This document shows, one piece after another, positions 1 to 10,149 of a DNA stretch of 64,000 bases. Numbering within the stretch: the first letter of the stretch is position 1; each line of letters begins with the position of its first letter. The stretch spans positions 124,001 through 188,000 of the forward strand of contig NZ_FOOX01000006.1 of the NCBI RefSeq assembly GCF_900113335.1, read 5' to 3'. The position numbers were made by a program, and so were the translations under genes. Below the pieces are notes generated by a model. The model did not search any database. It was not told where the DNA came from and saw nothing but the letters and a program-made list of their open reading frames with translations. The DNA comes from Desulfotruncus arcticus DSM 17038. Its GTDB lineage: Bacteria > Bacillota > Desulfotomaculia > Desulfotomaculales > Desulfallaceae.

Positions 1-2564
1 CTGCCCGGAGGCACCGCCGGGTTGTTCAGGTCGGCCGGGTCCACCAGGGCGGCGCTCAGGGTTATGTCTTTGTCTTGGCTTGCCTGGCCGAAGGCGCCCG
101 GGGGCAGGTTGAAGGTTGCCTCCGGAGTGTTTATGGCCAGGCTGTCCGCTCCTCCGGCGGCCACTTCGTCCATTGTCCCGGCGGGCAGGGTAACCTGTAC
201 GGCTTTCTCGCCCTGGCCGGGTATGGTTATGACGGCCTGACGGGCCAGTTTAAGATCCTGGCCGAGGTCCATTTGACCAAGCTTTTCTTCCAGGCCGGCC
301 ACGGTTTGGACGGCATAGCCGGCCAGTTCTCCGGCCTGGCCGGGGTCCAGGGCTGCTTGCAGTTCCACGTCTTGCATGGTCAGCCGGTCGGCGCCGAGGG
401 TTTCCTGCACCAGGCACCGGGCGGCCTGACGGGCCAGGCTGAGCACGCTGTTTTGCACGGCGGCGGCATCCTGATCTTGCAGGGAGGCCAGTATTGGGGC
501 GGCGTCGTCCAGCAGTCCGTCAACTGTTTCTTGCAGGCCGGCTTTATCGCTGATGCGATCCAGTATTCCGGCGACGGCTTCGATAGTTTCTACCGCCGCC
601 CGGGCCAGAGTTGCTTTGCTTTCCGCGCCGCTTATCTGCGGGGCCAGCCCGGCCAGTACGCCGGTTATCTGCAGGCAGGAGCCGGCAAAGGTGGCGGCAG
701 CCTGATCGCCGGTGATACGGCCGGCGGCCTGGTCCAGCAAACCGGTGACGGCGGCGGTGTTGTCCAGCAGAGCGGCGGCGTCGGCCGCGGTCTGCACTTT
801 CGCCAGGCTGTTGGCCAGGCTAATGGCGGCGGCTTTTACGGTTTCAGCCACCAGGTTTCCGTCCGCTTCCGGATTGTCCAGTACTTCTTTGATTATTCGG
901 GCGGCGTCGGCCGGATCTTCAGGTACCGGAACGACCGTTTCTATGCTTTCTCCGGTAACCTTTACCCGCACCTTTTCAGTTCTGGACATTAGGGGGAAGT
1001 AGCAGCCTCCGCTGCTGGCGTCTTTGTCCAGTTTAACAGCATATACTTCAAAAGTGCCGGGGTTTTTCATGGTGATTTCCACTTCACCGTTGGCGCCGGT
1101 GGTATATTCCTCACTTCCCACGTATACGGCGGCTTCCTCCATGGGCTCCTTGCGGCTGGTGTTACTCATGCTCATGCCACCGTTGCTCCGGCCGAAGACT
1201 TTCACTTTGAGCTGTTCCCCGGTTTTGAGACTGGTGGGAGTTACCTCCATGGAGCCGAAATAGGAGTTGACGTCGCCGTAGTACCATTCGATTTTGTCCC
1301 CATCCCTCACGGGCCACACGCCCACGCCCTCGTTGATTAGCTTGTTGTTGACCCGGACCAGCCAGCCGCAGGTGGGGTGCCCGGACTCAAAGTCGAATTC
1401 TTCTTCCCCGGCCATCCGGGCCACGTAGTTATCCTGGTAGCCCACGGAGTTGTCCCGGATGCCGTTTTGGTTCCAGGCCATCACGGTGGCCAGCAGCACG
1501 GTGGCCCGGTCGTTCACGTACTCCACCCCGTCGGGACCGGTAAAACGGTACTTGCCTTCTTCACCCTTGTAGTCCTCGGGGTTGAAAGTGACGTAGCCGT
1601 CCATGATCGTATCCCGGTAGCCTTCGATACGCATTTTTACTGTGATGCTGCTACCTACGGGATCCGTTCCGGGGTTGCTGCCGCCGGAACCGCTCACCGT
1701 TATTTTCACGGGTACCGGCCGGATCAGGCTGCCGGTGGTGGGTTCACAGGTCACACTGAAACTACCCTGGTTTCCGGGGGTAAAGCTGGTCTGCCCCGCA
1801 CTGTCCGTGGTTTTAATCTCACTGTTGAAGACCACGGGCTGGCCGGGCACCGGTGAGGCGGAAGTGCCATCCAGTTTCTCCAGAGTAACGGTAAACTGTG
1901 CCCCAACCGCTATACTGGCCGGGGTAACGGTCAGCCGGGTGATGGTGGGGTCCCAGATCAGGTCATCCACCAGCACAATCTCATCCCCGTCATGGAGCCT
2001 GGTGCCGGGTACGGCCATGCCTCCCCGGCTGTTCAGCAGCCACTGCCAGCCGGTTTCTCCCCGGATGGCATGGATCATATCCCCCTGCATTTCATAGGGG
2101 ACGTCCTTTTCATTGAAAGCCTTCAGCACCGCCTCCAGGAGAGTGGTTTCCCCATCCGAGATCGGCACCTCGGTCCGGGGCAGCAGGGTTTCCGCGCTGC
2201 CCTCCACCCGGACAGTCACCGCTGCCGAGCGGTAATTACCAACGGCAAAATCCTGCTGGATATGGATTCCATTGCTGGTAACCGTAGCCCTGTAGCCTCC
2301 CTCGTCCATGACAAAGGAAAAGGCATAGGCGCCGTCCCCGCCGGATTTAGTCTGGTCGGAGTATTTTTTATCCCCGTCATCCAGCCCCGTAACCAAAAGG
2401 GTTACGGCGGTATCAGGGGTGGTGGTCCCCGTAATGGTTAGGCGATGCTCCTGCTGCTGCAGCTCGGCCGTGAAATTGTCGGCGGCGAGGGCCGGGGGCG
2501 ACCAGCATAAAACCAGGGCCAAAACCATCAGCAAAGACAGAAACCTTTTACTTGATATCTTCAT
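1..2564 (-). CDS. Secreted surface protein with two DUF4430 (transcobalamin-like) domains, 3' end outside window
   Basis: About 854 codons are visible; the C-terminus lies beyond the left edge. ATG at 2564 follows a strong GGAGG site. Residues 1-26 are a Sec signal peptide ending in PALA. An Ig-like domain is followed by a first DUF4430-like domain (about 130-197, with GWQWLLN and DGDEI), another Ig-like domain, a second DUF4430 (about 308-433, with GWLVRVN and EWYYGD), an Ig-like domain, then an Ala-rich helical stretch and the start of a ZU5-like segment. From about residue 310 onward it is nearly identical to the C-terminal third of the 3953-residue protein at 12084-23945, so the missing end probably carries SLH repeats (inference). 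Probable role: surface cobamide binding. It is the last visible gene of the group downstream of the riboswitch near 11.3 kb, though a hairpin near 10.1 kb may separate them. Confidence 0.85.
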   Translation of the reverse strand, partial: MKISSKRFLSLLMVLALVLCWSPPALAADNFTAELQQQEHRLTITGTTTPDTAVTLLVTGLDDGDKKYSDQTKSGGDGAYAFSFVMDEGGYRATVTSNGIHIQQDFAVGNYRSAAVTVRVEGSAETLLPRTEVPISDGETTLLEAVLKAFNEKDVPYEMQGDMIHAIRGETGWQWLLNSRGGMAVPGTRLHDGDEIVLVDDLIWDPTITRLTVTPASIAVGAQFTVTLEKLDGTSASPVPGQPVVFNSEIKTTDSAGQTSFTPGNQGSFSVTCEPTTGSLIRPVPVKITVSGSGGSNPGTDPVGSSITVKMRIEGYRDTIMDGYVTFNPEDYKGEEGKYRFTGPDGVEYVNDRATVLLATVMAWNQNGIRDNSVGYQDNYVARMAGEEEFDFESGHPTCGWLVRVNNKLINEGVGVWPVRDGDKIEWYYGDVNSYFGSMEVTPTSLKTGEQLKVKVFGRSNGGMSMSNTSRKEPMEEAAVYVGSEEYTTGANGEVEITMKNPGTFEVYAVKLDKDASSGGCYFPLMSRTEKVRVKVTGESIETVVPVPEDPADAARIIKEVLDNPEADGNLVAETVKAAAISLANSLAKVQTAADAAALLDNTAAVTGLLDQAAGRITGDQAAATFAGSCLQITGVLAGLAPQISGAESKATLARAAVETIEAVAGILDRISDKAGLQETVDGLLDDAAPILASLQDQDAAAVQNSVLSLARQAARCLVQETLGADRLTMQDVELQAALDPGQAGELAGYAVQTVAGLEEKLGQMDLGQDLKLARQAVITIPGQGEKAVQVTLPAGTMDEVAAGGADSLAINTPEATFNLPPGAFGQASQDKDITLSAALVDPADLNNPAVPPG

Positions 2565-2650
2565 TCTATCCCTCCTGTCTTTCCCAGGGTCACCCGCCGA
2601 AGCAGGGAGGCCTTTCCTCCCCCTCCGGCCTGCGATGACCTCTGTCTCCA

Positions 2651-5600
2651 CTATTCGCTGATTAAATCCGTCAGGGCTCTTCCTTTCAGCCAGTCATTCC
2701 AAACCATCGCCCTGACTTCGTAATCTCCTTCCCCGGGTACGGAAAAGGTTGCTTCTATCTGATGGCTCCCACCGGGTAAAAAGGTCTTGGAGATATAGCT
2801 TTGCTGAATCAACTCCCGGCTCTCCCGGTCATATAGTCCCACGATAAATACCGCCGATTTTTCCTGCTCCGAAATGTTTTTGATGACTATACGGACATTT
2901 CTCTCTCCATCCACGCTGTCCGTACTCTCTATTTTCTTAATTTCAAAGTCCTGCCGCACCACCGTCAAAGTCGAAGCATCCAGTATTTGGCTGTTTTCCT
3001 TCAGGGTTACCACGATATTCACCTGCCCGGCCTTTTTAGTGGTCAGCAGACCCGCATCGGTGACACCGGCCACATCAGGGTCACTGACCGACCAGTTGAC
3101 CAGACTGTTGTCCAGCACGATGCCCCGCTGGTTTTTCACCCCCAGGGCAATGCTCCGGCCGGTTTCCATTTCCAGCCCGTCCGGAAAAATTTCCAGGGCT
3201 GTGACCGTCACCGGCTCCGAACCATGGGAAACAATCTTATAGTAAATAGTGGAAACTCCATTGGCCAAGTAATCCTGCAGGGCGGCCAAAGCCTGGAGAC
3301 CCTGGGGGGTGGCAAAGGCCGGGTCCGGGCTGTTGGTATGGTTGAACATCCCCGTAGCCGTCTGGTAGTTCAGCAGCGCGGTGACCGCATTGCCTCCTTT
3401 TTTGGTAAAGGCCGGTCCCTGGGGATCCACCCCCCAGGCTGTTAGGGCCATGATTACCTGGGCGGAGGACTCGCAGTTGGTGGCGCCCCAGGAGCCGTAA
3501 GTACCGTCCTCCTGCTGGTTTTCACTCAGCCACAGGATGGCCGCTTCTCCCGCCGCCCTGATCTCGGGCCGGTCCCGGTAGGGGGCCAGGGCATAGAGGG
3601 CCATGCCCGTCATATCCGGCTCCGGAACGCTGCCTCCGCCATAGGCCCAACCCTTACCGCTCCGGTTGCTCAAAATATGATTGATCAGCGCTTCCCGGGT
3701 GTTTTTGGCCCCCGGCGGCACCACGGCATTGGCGGCATCCAGGGCAATGAGGCCCCACACCGAGGCATTGATGCCCTGGCTCAGATCCGGCCAGTTGACA
3801 ATCTTATCAATCAGGTCCACCCCACCGAAATCCCGGGGGTCCGCCCCCGCTGACACCAGCGCGATGGCGGTGCGCTCGTAGTCCGTCATCTGGGAGCCGA
3901 CGCCCTTATCCCGCACGCCGGCTTCCAGCCTGGCCAGATAGACGTCCCCTCCGTATTCCCGGACATCCGCCCCGGCGGCGTTGATGCCGAAGACCACCCA
4001 GTCCCTGTTGCCCACCCCTTCCCGGGCGTAGTAGCCCAGAGTCTTCACCAGGGCCGCCCGCACTTCCTCCGGGGTCACTTTGGTTATCGCGGGCTCCTTG
4101 ACCAGCACCCGCACCTCTTGGGCCAGTTCCGGGCGGTTTTTAACCCGCACCCGCATGGTTCCCTCCCCGGCACTGACGCCTTGAACCATCCCGTTTTCGT
4201 CCACCGTCACCACGGGCAGGGTCCTGCTGGTCCACTCAAAGGCTTCTCCCTTTACCGTCCGGCTCCCGGCAGTCAGGCCCGCCTGCAGCAGCAGTTGGTT
4301 CCCCACCAACAGCTCCGGGTTGGCGGGGGTGACGGTCAGGGTCACATCCCGGGTGTCTTCCAGTACCGTAATCCGCACGGTGCCGGTCACCTGCGGCGCT
4401 TTGGGATGACTTACGGTTACCGTCGCGGCGCCCGCCGCCAGGCCCCGCACCGTGCCCCCCGCATCCACCGCCAGTACGGCGGGGTCGCTGCCGGCATACT
4501 GCAAATCGCCGGTGTCCATAGGGCGGCCGTAGGTATCGGTCAGGCCCGGCTGCAGGGTGTAGGTACTCCCCTTGAGCAGGGCAAAGTCGGCCTCCAGCGT
4601 TAAGCGGTCGGGAATCAGGGTCAGGTCGGGATCGGTAAACTTCAGCAGCCTCCCGTCGGAAGCCACGCAGTACAGTTCCCCGCCGGGCCCGGGCGCCGAA
4701 ACCTGGTAGATCCAGTATTGCCCCCCGGTACTCCGCCATTTTTCTTCCCCCGCGGGGGTCACGGCATAGAGGTTTTTGCCCAGGGGCACATAAACGGTGC
4801 CGTCCGGGCCCACCGCCGGGGCGCGTCCATAGTGCTGGTCCGCGGTCATGTACGCTTCGTCCCCCCGGAACACCCATTTCTCGCCGCCGTCCGCGGTATC
4901 CACGGCGTGGAGCCGGTTGTCCTCGGTTTTGTAGTACAAAGTATCCCCGTCCAGCGCCGGGGCGCCGGCCAGCTGGTTAACCTCCAGCTGCCATTTGATG
5001 CCGCCGTCCGCCGGGTCCAGGGCCAGCAGGCGGCTTTCTTTCAAACTGGTGCCTTTTGCATAAGCCATGATATAAAGGGTGCCGTCAGCCCCCGCGGCCA
5101 TTCGCTTTTCATCAATGTCCCCCGAGCTGCTTGTGGCCTCATACAATACCAGGTCTGTAAAGTGCCGGTACCACTTTTCGCTCACGTCCGCCGGGTTCAG
5201 GGCGTTGACGGAGTTGGGGCTGCCCACGTAAACCGTGCCGTCCGCCGGGGACACCACGGGGGTGTTCCGGCTCCAGCCCCCCTTGGTGGCCGCCGCCCAT
5301 TTCTGCTGTCCCGTATCCTTGTCCAGGGCGTAAAGGGTGCCGTTCAGGGCCGCCACGTACAAAGTGCCGTCCGCCCCCAGGGCCGGCGAGGTCCCCGGGG
5401 ACACCACGTCCCCCATGGGGGCGGTCCAGAGCACCCGGCCGTCCGGGGCCAGGGCATAGACCTTTTTGTCCCCGGAACCTAGATAGATATTTCCTTCTTC
5501 ATCCGGTACCGGGCCGGCCCCGCCGGTTTTCTGATACTCGCCGGACTGGTACAAATTGGCCTTCCAGGCCGTGGTCCGGTCCGGGTTGACGCAGTACAGC

Positions 5601-5815
5601 CAGCCGTTGGTCACATTGACATAGGCGTTCCCCGTCCGGTCCACGGCGGGGAGTTCGTCCTCCCTTAAATCAACCTTGTACCCGCCCCGGAAGGTCCGCT
5701 CCCAGTCCGGGGTGACCCCCGGCCCCGCCAGGGCCGGGGCCCCGGGGGCGAAGGCAACCGCCAACAGGAAAAGCATCAGGGCGCGGATGACGCCGCGCTT
5801 TATTTTTCCCTTCAT
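2651..5815 (-). CDS. Secreted PQQ-like propeller / Ig-like / alpha-alpha toroid protein
   Basis: 1054 residues with an N-terminal signal peptide. Domains in order: PQQ-like beta-propeller repeats (about 30-390, many GTLY and GTVYV strands), two BIG2 Ig-like domains (about 395-575), a squalene-cyclase/prenyltransferase-type alpha/alpha toroid (about 580-860, with QVIMAL and repeated hydrophobic-Gly helices), a third BIG2 domain, and a C-terminal CARDB-like beta domain. The toroid lacks the DxDD motif of hopene cyclases, so catalysis is not implied; the same fold forms the N-terminal domain of transcobalamin. ATG 5815 sits behind GGAGGAGG; GTG 5818 is an alternative start. It begins 19 bases after the stop of the 1378-residue gene, so the two are co-transcribed. 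No wall anchor is visible, so it is probably secreted or held by partners. Function is inferred from architecture and neighbours only. Confidence 0.85.
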   Translation of the reverse strand: MKGKIKRGVIRALMLFLLAVAFAPGAPALAGPGVTPDWERTFRGGYKVDLREDELPAVDRTGNAYVNVTNGWLYCVNPDRTTAWKANLYQSGEYQKTGGAGPVPDEEGNIYLGSGDKKVYALAPDGRVLWTAPMGDVVSPGTSPALGADGTLYVAALNGTLYALDKDTGQQKWAAATKGGWSRNTPVVSPADGTVYVGSPNSVNALNPADVSEKWYRHFTDLVLYEATSSSGDIDEKRMAAGADGTLYIMAYAKGTSLKESRLLALDPADGGIKWQLEVNQLAGAPALDGDTLYYKTEDNRLHAVDTADGGEKWVFRGDEAYMTADQHYGRAPAVGPDGTVYVPLGKNLYAVTPAGEEKWRSTGGQYWIYQVSAPGPGGELYCVASDGRLLKFTDPDLTLIPDRLTLEADFALLKGSTYTLQPGLTDTYGRPMDTGDLQYAGSDPAVLAVDAGGTVRGLAAGAATVTVSHPKAPQVTGTVRITVLEDTRDVTLTVTPANPELLVGNQLLLQAGLTAGSRTVKGEAFEWTSRTLPVVTVDENGMVQGVSAGEGTMRVRVKNRPELAQEVRVLVKEPAITKVTPEEVRAALVKTLGYYAREGVGNRDWVVFGINAAGADVREYGGDVYLARLEAGVRDKGVGSQMTDYERTAIALVSAGADPRDFGGVDLIDKIVNWPDLSQGINASVWGLIALDAANAVVPPGAKNTREALINHILSNRSGKGWAYGGGSVPEPDMTGMALYALAPYRDRPEIRAAGEAAILWLSENQQEDGTYGSWGATNCESSAQVIMALTAWGVDPQGPAFTKKGGNAVTALLNYQTATGMFNHTNSPDPAFATPQGLQALAALQDYLANGVSTIYYKIVSHGSEPVTVTALEIFPDGLEMETGRSIALGVKNQRGIVLDNSLVNWSVSDPDVAGVTDAGLLTTKKAGQVNIVVTLKENSQILDASTLTVVRQDFEIKKIESTDSVDGERNVRIVIKNISEQEKSAVFIVGLYDRESRELIQQSYISKTFLPGGSHQIEATFSVPGEGDYEVRAMVWNDWLKGRALTDLISE

Positions 5816-5834
5816 CACAATCCTCCTCCGGCCT

Positions 5835-8800
5835 CTATTGTCCCACCGGGATGCTCTCCCGGGCCAGTACCGCGTCCGACCGCCTGTCCCGCACCTGCAA
5901 AATCACCTGGTGCTTCCCGCTGACGGGAACGCGCACCCCCCACTGGTAGGTCTTCTTTTCCTGCACCGGCAGGGTATCCTCCAGGGTGGTGGCGCTCAGC
6001 ACCGTGCCGCTGTCCAAATCCTGCAGGTACATGGTCAGGGCGGTATCCTTGGTTTCCTCCAGGCCGTTGAACAGATCCAGGGTCAAATCCCCGCAGCGGC
6101 CCGGGGCAAGGCTGCCTTTGCCGCTGACCCGGAGCTGCAGTCCCCCGCCCGGGCCGACCTTGCCCCGCAGGGCCGCCAGGCCCACTTCCCCCGCGGTCAC
6201 ATAAACCACGCCGTCCTCGTCCACGGTGATACTGTCGGGAACCTGGACGGAATAGGCATCCTTCAGCTGGGCCTGCCACAGCACCTCCCCGCTGTCGGGG
6301 TCCAGGGCATTGGTCTGCGCTATGGACAGGTAGACCACCCCGTCGGCGCCGATCACCGGCTTGTAGACCCCCGCCATATCGGGGCGGGAACGGTCTGTAA
6401 GGGTGGCGCGGGCTCGTTCGCCGCCGTCCGCATAGAGAAAATAGAGTTCTTTGTCGGCGTCCTCGGTCATTTCCACGGCGTAAACGGCCCCGTCCGCGTC
6501 GGTGCTCAGGGCCACCCGGCCGGCCAGGCCCCCGTAGCGCCAGTTTTCCTCCCCGGTATCACCGACCGCGAGCAGGCTGTATTCTCCTCCCTGATACTGC
6601 TGCAGAATCAGTTCCCCCCGGGGGGTGATTGCTTCCGGGTACAGCTGTCCCTCTCCCCGGTAGAAGGGCTGCAGTTTTTTCCCCGCCAGGGTGTAAAGGG
6701 TGTCCCCTTTTGCAAGATACAGTGTCCCTTCCGGCGAAAGGAGCAGGCCGTTGTTGGCGCCCGCCGCCAGGGGGCTGTCCCACAGGAGTTCGCCTTCTTG
6801 GTCCAGTTTGTAGAGCTTGCCCCGCTCCGTCAGGGCGTAAAGGGCGTCCTCCCCCACCGCCAGGGTCTCAATCCCGTCAGTGCCGGCAATGACATGCCAG
6901 AGGAGTTCCCCGCTGTCCGGCTCCACGGCCAGGACCGCCGTGCTGTCGATGGCGTACAGGTAAATAGTGCCCGCCGCGTCCACCTGGGGTTTGCCCAGTT
7001 GGACGCCCAGGTAATCTCCCAGCTCCGCTTCCCAGAGCAAGCCGCCGTCCTCCTGCTCCACGGCTACCAGTTTGTTTTCATTGACAAAGAAAAGCTCGTC
7101 GTCCCGGCCCATGACGTGGTAGGCCCGTTTCTGCCACCAGTAGCCCTCCAGGGGCCTGATCCACAGAATCTCGTAGGGGGCGGCCAGTATTTGCACCGGC
7201 AGACGGCAGGTAATGTCCGGGTGGTCCGTCAGGGTGGCGACGACTTCCACGGTTCCCTCCTTTTTCCCGGTCAGCACCGCGTTGTAGCGGATGTCATAAT
7301 CCCCGCTGCCGCCCTGGTAGTTCAGCATGCTGACCACCGCGCCGTCGGTCAGGCTCCAGGTGACCGGCTGCTTGGGGGCGAACTGCCCGTGCTGGTCCTC
7401 CACAAAGACCCGCACCTGGGGCAGTCCCTCGCCCACAAACCCGGTCAGGCCGGCCACGGGCTGCTGGTTCTCCGGAGCGTTGTCCGGGGCGTTGTCGTAG
7501 ACGAAATACATGCGGGCGGGAACCGGGGGTTCGATAACCTGTACGGAAATGGTCCGGGCGACAGCCGGGTTGTCCCGCACCCGCACGGTTATTTCCGCTT
7601 CGCCCAGGTCCCCGGCCGTCAGCAGCCCGTCCTCGCTGACGGTGACGACGGCTTCATTGCCGCTACTCCACTGCAAAGCCACGGCGGACAGAACCACCCC
7701 GTTCTGGTCCAGGGCCTCGGCGGTCACCCGGCGGGTCTCCCCGGAATACAGCACCACCTGGTCATTGTCCACCCGCAGGTCGCTGACCACCGAGCCCGAC
7801 AGGTCGTAAAGGCTCACCGCCTCGATATCCACAAACCATCCTGCATTTTTCAGCGCCCGGTACATAGTGCCGTCGGGCCCTAGGGAAAAATAGGTATAAT
7901 TTAAATAGGGAAGGGCGTTCCGGTAGTCGTCATAATAGGCGACGGGTTGGCGGTTTTGGTCATAGATGGCCGTATTCGTATAGAGATATCCATCCTCCCC
8001 GATAATGCCGTAACCGGCCTCATAGGGATGATCCTCCAGCACGCCGCCGTTTTCCCGGTCCAGCTTGAGGAACCGGCTGAAGGCCGCTCCTTCCGGCTGC
8101 GCCGTCACGTACACCCCGTCATCGTCCACGATGGGCCTGAGGTTGCCCACCCAGGAAAATGCCTTTTGCCAACGGACGGCGGGTGGCCCGCCGTCCGCCG
8201 GGGGCGTCAGGGCGTAGAACCGGTAGGGATCCCCGTCCCGGAAGGGTTTCGCGCCGATATAAACGGTGCCGTCATAATCCACCGCGGCCTGGGTAATCAG
8301 GTCCCCAAGTTCCGGGGAGACAAACTTCCACCGCAGGGTGCCCTGCCGGCCGTCAATCACCCACAGGGTTCGGCCGGACACGGCGTAGACATGGCCGTCC
8401 CGGTCCAGGGTAAATTGACCGGCCATGGGGTCGTCGTTGTCGTTCAGGATTTCACCCTCGGTGTCGAACTTCCACAGATAGGCCTGGTTTCTGCCGTCCA
8501 TGGCATAGACCCGGCCGTCGTTGCCCCCCACATAGAGGAGGCCCTCCCCGCCGGGGGCCACCGGAGTAACCACCGGCGCGTCCAGCTCCACCTGCCAGGC
8601 TACCTGTCCCGTTTCCGGATCGACGGCCAGCAAGGTATTCTCCCCGGCGGTGAACAGGTAGGGTTGGCCGTCAATCTCTCCATACTCCAGGGAAATCCTT
8701 TTGTTTTCAGCAGACCTGGTTATGGCCGGGCCGGAAAAGCCCTCCTTCACCGTGCCGTCCCCGTTCAGGGCCAGGATATTATAAACCATTTCGTTCGGCT

Positions 8801-9971
8801 CCCATTCCGGCGCCCTGACCAGCGTATAAAGGGAGCCGTCGGCAGTCAAAACGGGATGGCCGAAATCGTAGTTTGTATCCAGGGAATAGGTCCACTGGGG
8901 AGTTAGTTTTTGGGGAAAATCGGCCCGTATTTCCAGGTCATACTGGTCCTGGATATTGCCGGCCCCCGCCACGGAAAGCCACAGGGTGACCCGGCCCGGC
9001 CCGACGCCGGTAAGGCGGCCCTGCTCATCCACCGTGGCCACCGCCGGGTCGCCGGTCTCCCACTGTAGGTTTTCCGCGGGATAGTCGGGGATGACGCTTC
9101 CATCGTCGTTGTAGACCGTGGCCGTCATTTGGACGGTTTCTCCCACCGTCACCCGTTTCACGGTTCGTTTTTCATTAATGGCGACATGAGCGGGCACGGC
9201 GATGGCCGGCCGGGTATTGAACCGCCAGTAGCCTCTGCCTGGTAGGTTGTAGATCCCCGGAAATAATTCCTCTGAATTTTGGGCTTTGATGCTGTCCTTT
9301 AATACCTTGATCTCAAAGCAGTGATTTTCCGCCAGGGCCAGAGGACTGCCGCTGCTGTCATAGACCTGTAGGGTGACGGTGTTGGGCTCTTCTTCGTTGA
9401 ACAGCAGTTCACTTTTTTTATAGTCGTTATATTTTTGCAGCGTTTTCTCCCAGCCATCATAGTTTGGATCATAGTTTACGACAAAATGGTTGACACTGGC
9501 GTAGTCTTTGGCCGGGTTCCATTCCACCGGCTGGTTGAAAACCATTTTGATTTTCGAATCCGCCGGCACCCCCGGCCCCTCCGGGTCGTTGGGGGGGGTG
9601 AGCGCCACCAACTCCAGGGGACCGCTCCCCTGTAAAGGTGCGATATCCAGCCCGGTCCACCGGGTTTCCTCTTCGTACACAGCGTAAACTACGGTGGAGA
9701 CCGTTTCCCCGCTGTCATTGACCGGAACCGTTAAGGAGATGCTTTTCCCGTCCCCCGGGATCTCCTGCCGGTTCCCCCGCGGGTCCAGGTAGTGCCAGTC
9801 AATGCCCTCCGGCGGGGTCAGGTCGGCCTCCAGGGTCACTGTTTCCCCGCCGGTGTAGGTCTCCCGTTCCGGCGTGACGCTAATGCCGGCGGCAAAGGCC
9901 GGGACCAGCAGCACCAGCAGGAGAAGCAGGGTTAACAGCATACAAAAAACAGGTCTTTTTTGGTTCCCCAT
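5835..9971 (-). CDS. Large secreted PQQ-like propeller and Ig-like protein
   Basis: 1378 residues with signal peptide (Leu-rich core, cleavage near AFAAG). The N-terminal Ig-like domain (about 28-115) is clearly homologous to that of the 3953-residue protein (both have a DWxY...VVYAVY pattern). Then come a Big_5-type domain (MVFNQPVEW), a BIG2 domain (about 270-350), a first beta-propeller of PQQ-like repeats (about 357-720), two further Ig-like domains, a second propeller (about 940-1275) and a C-terminal beta domain. There is no SLH, sortase or lipobox anchor. PQQ-like repeats here are structural; no dehydrogenase active site is seen. It sits between the DUF4430 protein at 10150-10962 and the toroid protein at 2651-5815, suggesting a scaffold or adhesin role in the same surface assembly (inference). 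Confidence 0.85.
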   Translation of the reverse strand: MGNQKRPVFCMLLTLLLLLVLLVPAFAAGISVTPERETYTGGETVTLEADLTPPEGIDWHYLDPRGNRQEIPGDGKSISLTVPVNDSGETVSTVVYAVYEEETRWTGLDIAPLQGSGPLELVALTPPNDPEGPGVPADSKIKMVFNQPVEWNPAKDYASVNHFVVNYDPNYDGWEKTLQKYNDYKKSELLFNEEEPNTVTLQVYDSSGSPLALAENHCFEIKVLKDSIKAQNSEELFPGIYNLPGRGYWRFNTRPAIAVPAHVAINEKRTVKRVTVGETVQMTATVYNDDGSVIPDYPAENLQWETGDPAVATVDEQGRLTGVGPGRVTLWLSVAGAGNIQDQYDLEIRADFPQKLTPQWTYSLDTNYDFGHPVLTADGSLYTLVRAPEWEPNEMVYNILALNGDGTVKEGFSGPAITRSAENKRISLEYGEIDGQPYLFTAGENTLLAVDPETGQVAWQVELDAPVVTPVAPGGEGLLYVGGNDGRVYAMDGRNQAYLWKFDTEGEILNDNDDPMAGQFTLDRDGHVYAVSGRTLWVIDGRQGTLRWKFVSPELGDLITQAAVDYDGTVYIGAKPFRDGDPYRFYALTPPADGGPPAVRWQKAFSWVGNLRPIVDDDGVYVTAQPEGAAFSRFLKLDRENGGVLEDHPYEAGYGIIGEDGYLYTNTAIYDQNRQPVAYYDDYRNALPYLNYTYFSLGPDGTMYRALKNAGWFVDIEAVSLYDLSGSVVSDLRVDNDQVVLYSGETRRVTAEALDQNGVVLSAVALQWSSGNEAVVTVSEDGLLTAGDLGEAEITVRVRDNPAVARTISVQVIEPPVPARMYFVYDNAPDNAPENQQPVAGLTGFVGEGLPQVRVFVEDQHGQFAPKQPVTWSLTDGAVVSMLNYQGGSGDYDIRYNAVLTGKKEGTVEVVATLTDHPDITCRLPVQILAAPYEILWIRPLEGYWWQKRAYHVMGRDDELFFVNENKLVAVEQEDGGLLWEAELGDYLGVQLGKPQVDAAGTIYLYAIDSTAVLAVEPDSGELLWHVIAGTDGIETLAVGEDALYALTERGKLYKLDQEGELLWDSPLAAGANNGLLLSPEGTLYLAKGDTLYTLAGKKLQPFYRGEGQLYPEAITPRGELILQQYQGGEYSLLAVGDTGEENWRYGGLAGRVALSTDADGAVYAVEMTEDADKELYFLYADGGERARATLTDRSRPDMAGVYKPVIGADGVVYLSIAQTNALDPDSGEVLWQAQLKDAYSVQVPDSITVDEDGVVYVTAGEVGLAALRGKVGPGGGLQLRVSGKGSLAPGRCGDLTLDLFNGLEETKDTALTMYLQDLDSGTVLSATTLEDTLPVQEKKTYQWGVRVPVSGKHQVILQVRDRRSDAVLARESIPVGQ

Positions 9972-10070
9972 GAATCCGTCATTCCTCCCTTGCCATGGCT
10001 TGACAATAAGGGGTATTGGAATTCCTTTTCAAGCCATAAACAGCATATATTTACTTCCTTGGCAAACGGC

Positions 10071-10098
10071 AAAAAGAGAACCAGTAAACTGATTCTCT
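10071..10098 (-). terminator. Hairpin terminator between the 270-aa DUF4430 gene and the 1378-aa gene
   Basis: On the minus strand AGAGAATCAG, a TTTA loop and CTGGTTCTCT (one G-U pair) are followed by TTTT. It lies 52 bases after the stop at 10150. It probably ends, or partly attenuates, the riboswitch-led transcript, so the three genes to the left may be expressed at lower level or from another promoter. Confidence 0.6.
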
Positions 10099-10149
10099 CT
10101 TTGCGCATAATTCAGAGACCTGCCTGAAAGCACAGTTATTTTCCTTATA

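Noticed and set aside
75-992. 305-codon Gly-rich plus-strand frame and its twin at 12951-13865
   Set aside because: Both are antisense to the duplicated helical region of the surface proteins; they look alike only because the genes beneath are duplicates.
4236-4877. 213-codon minus-strand frame
   Set aside because: Alternative frame of the 1054-residue protein gene, Gly/Arg/Pro-rich shadow of high-GC coding sequence.
5676-7883. 735-codon open frame on the plus strand
   Set aside because: Runs antisense to the PQQ/Ig surface genes, crosses the junction of both, and is low-complexity Gly/His/Val-rich; no ribosome site or domain.
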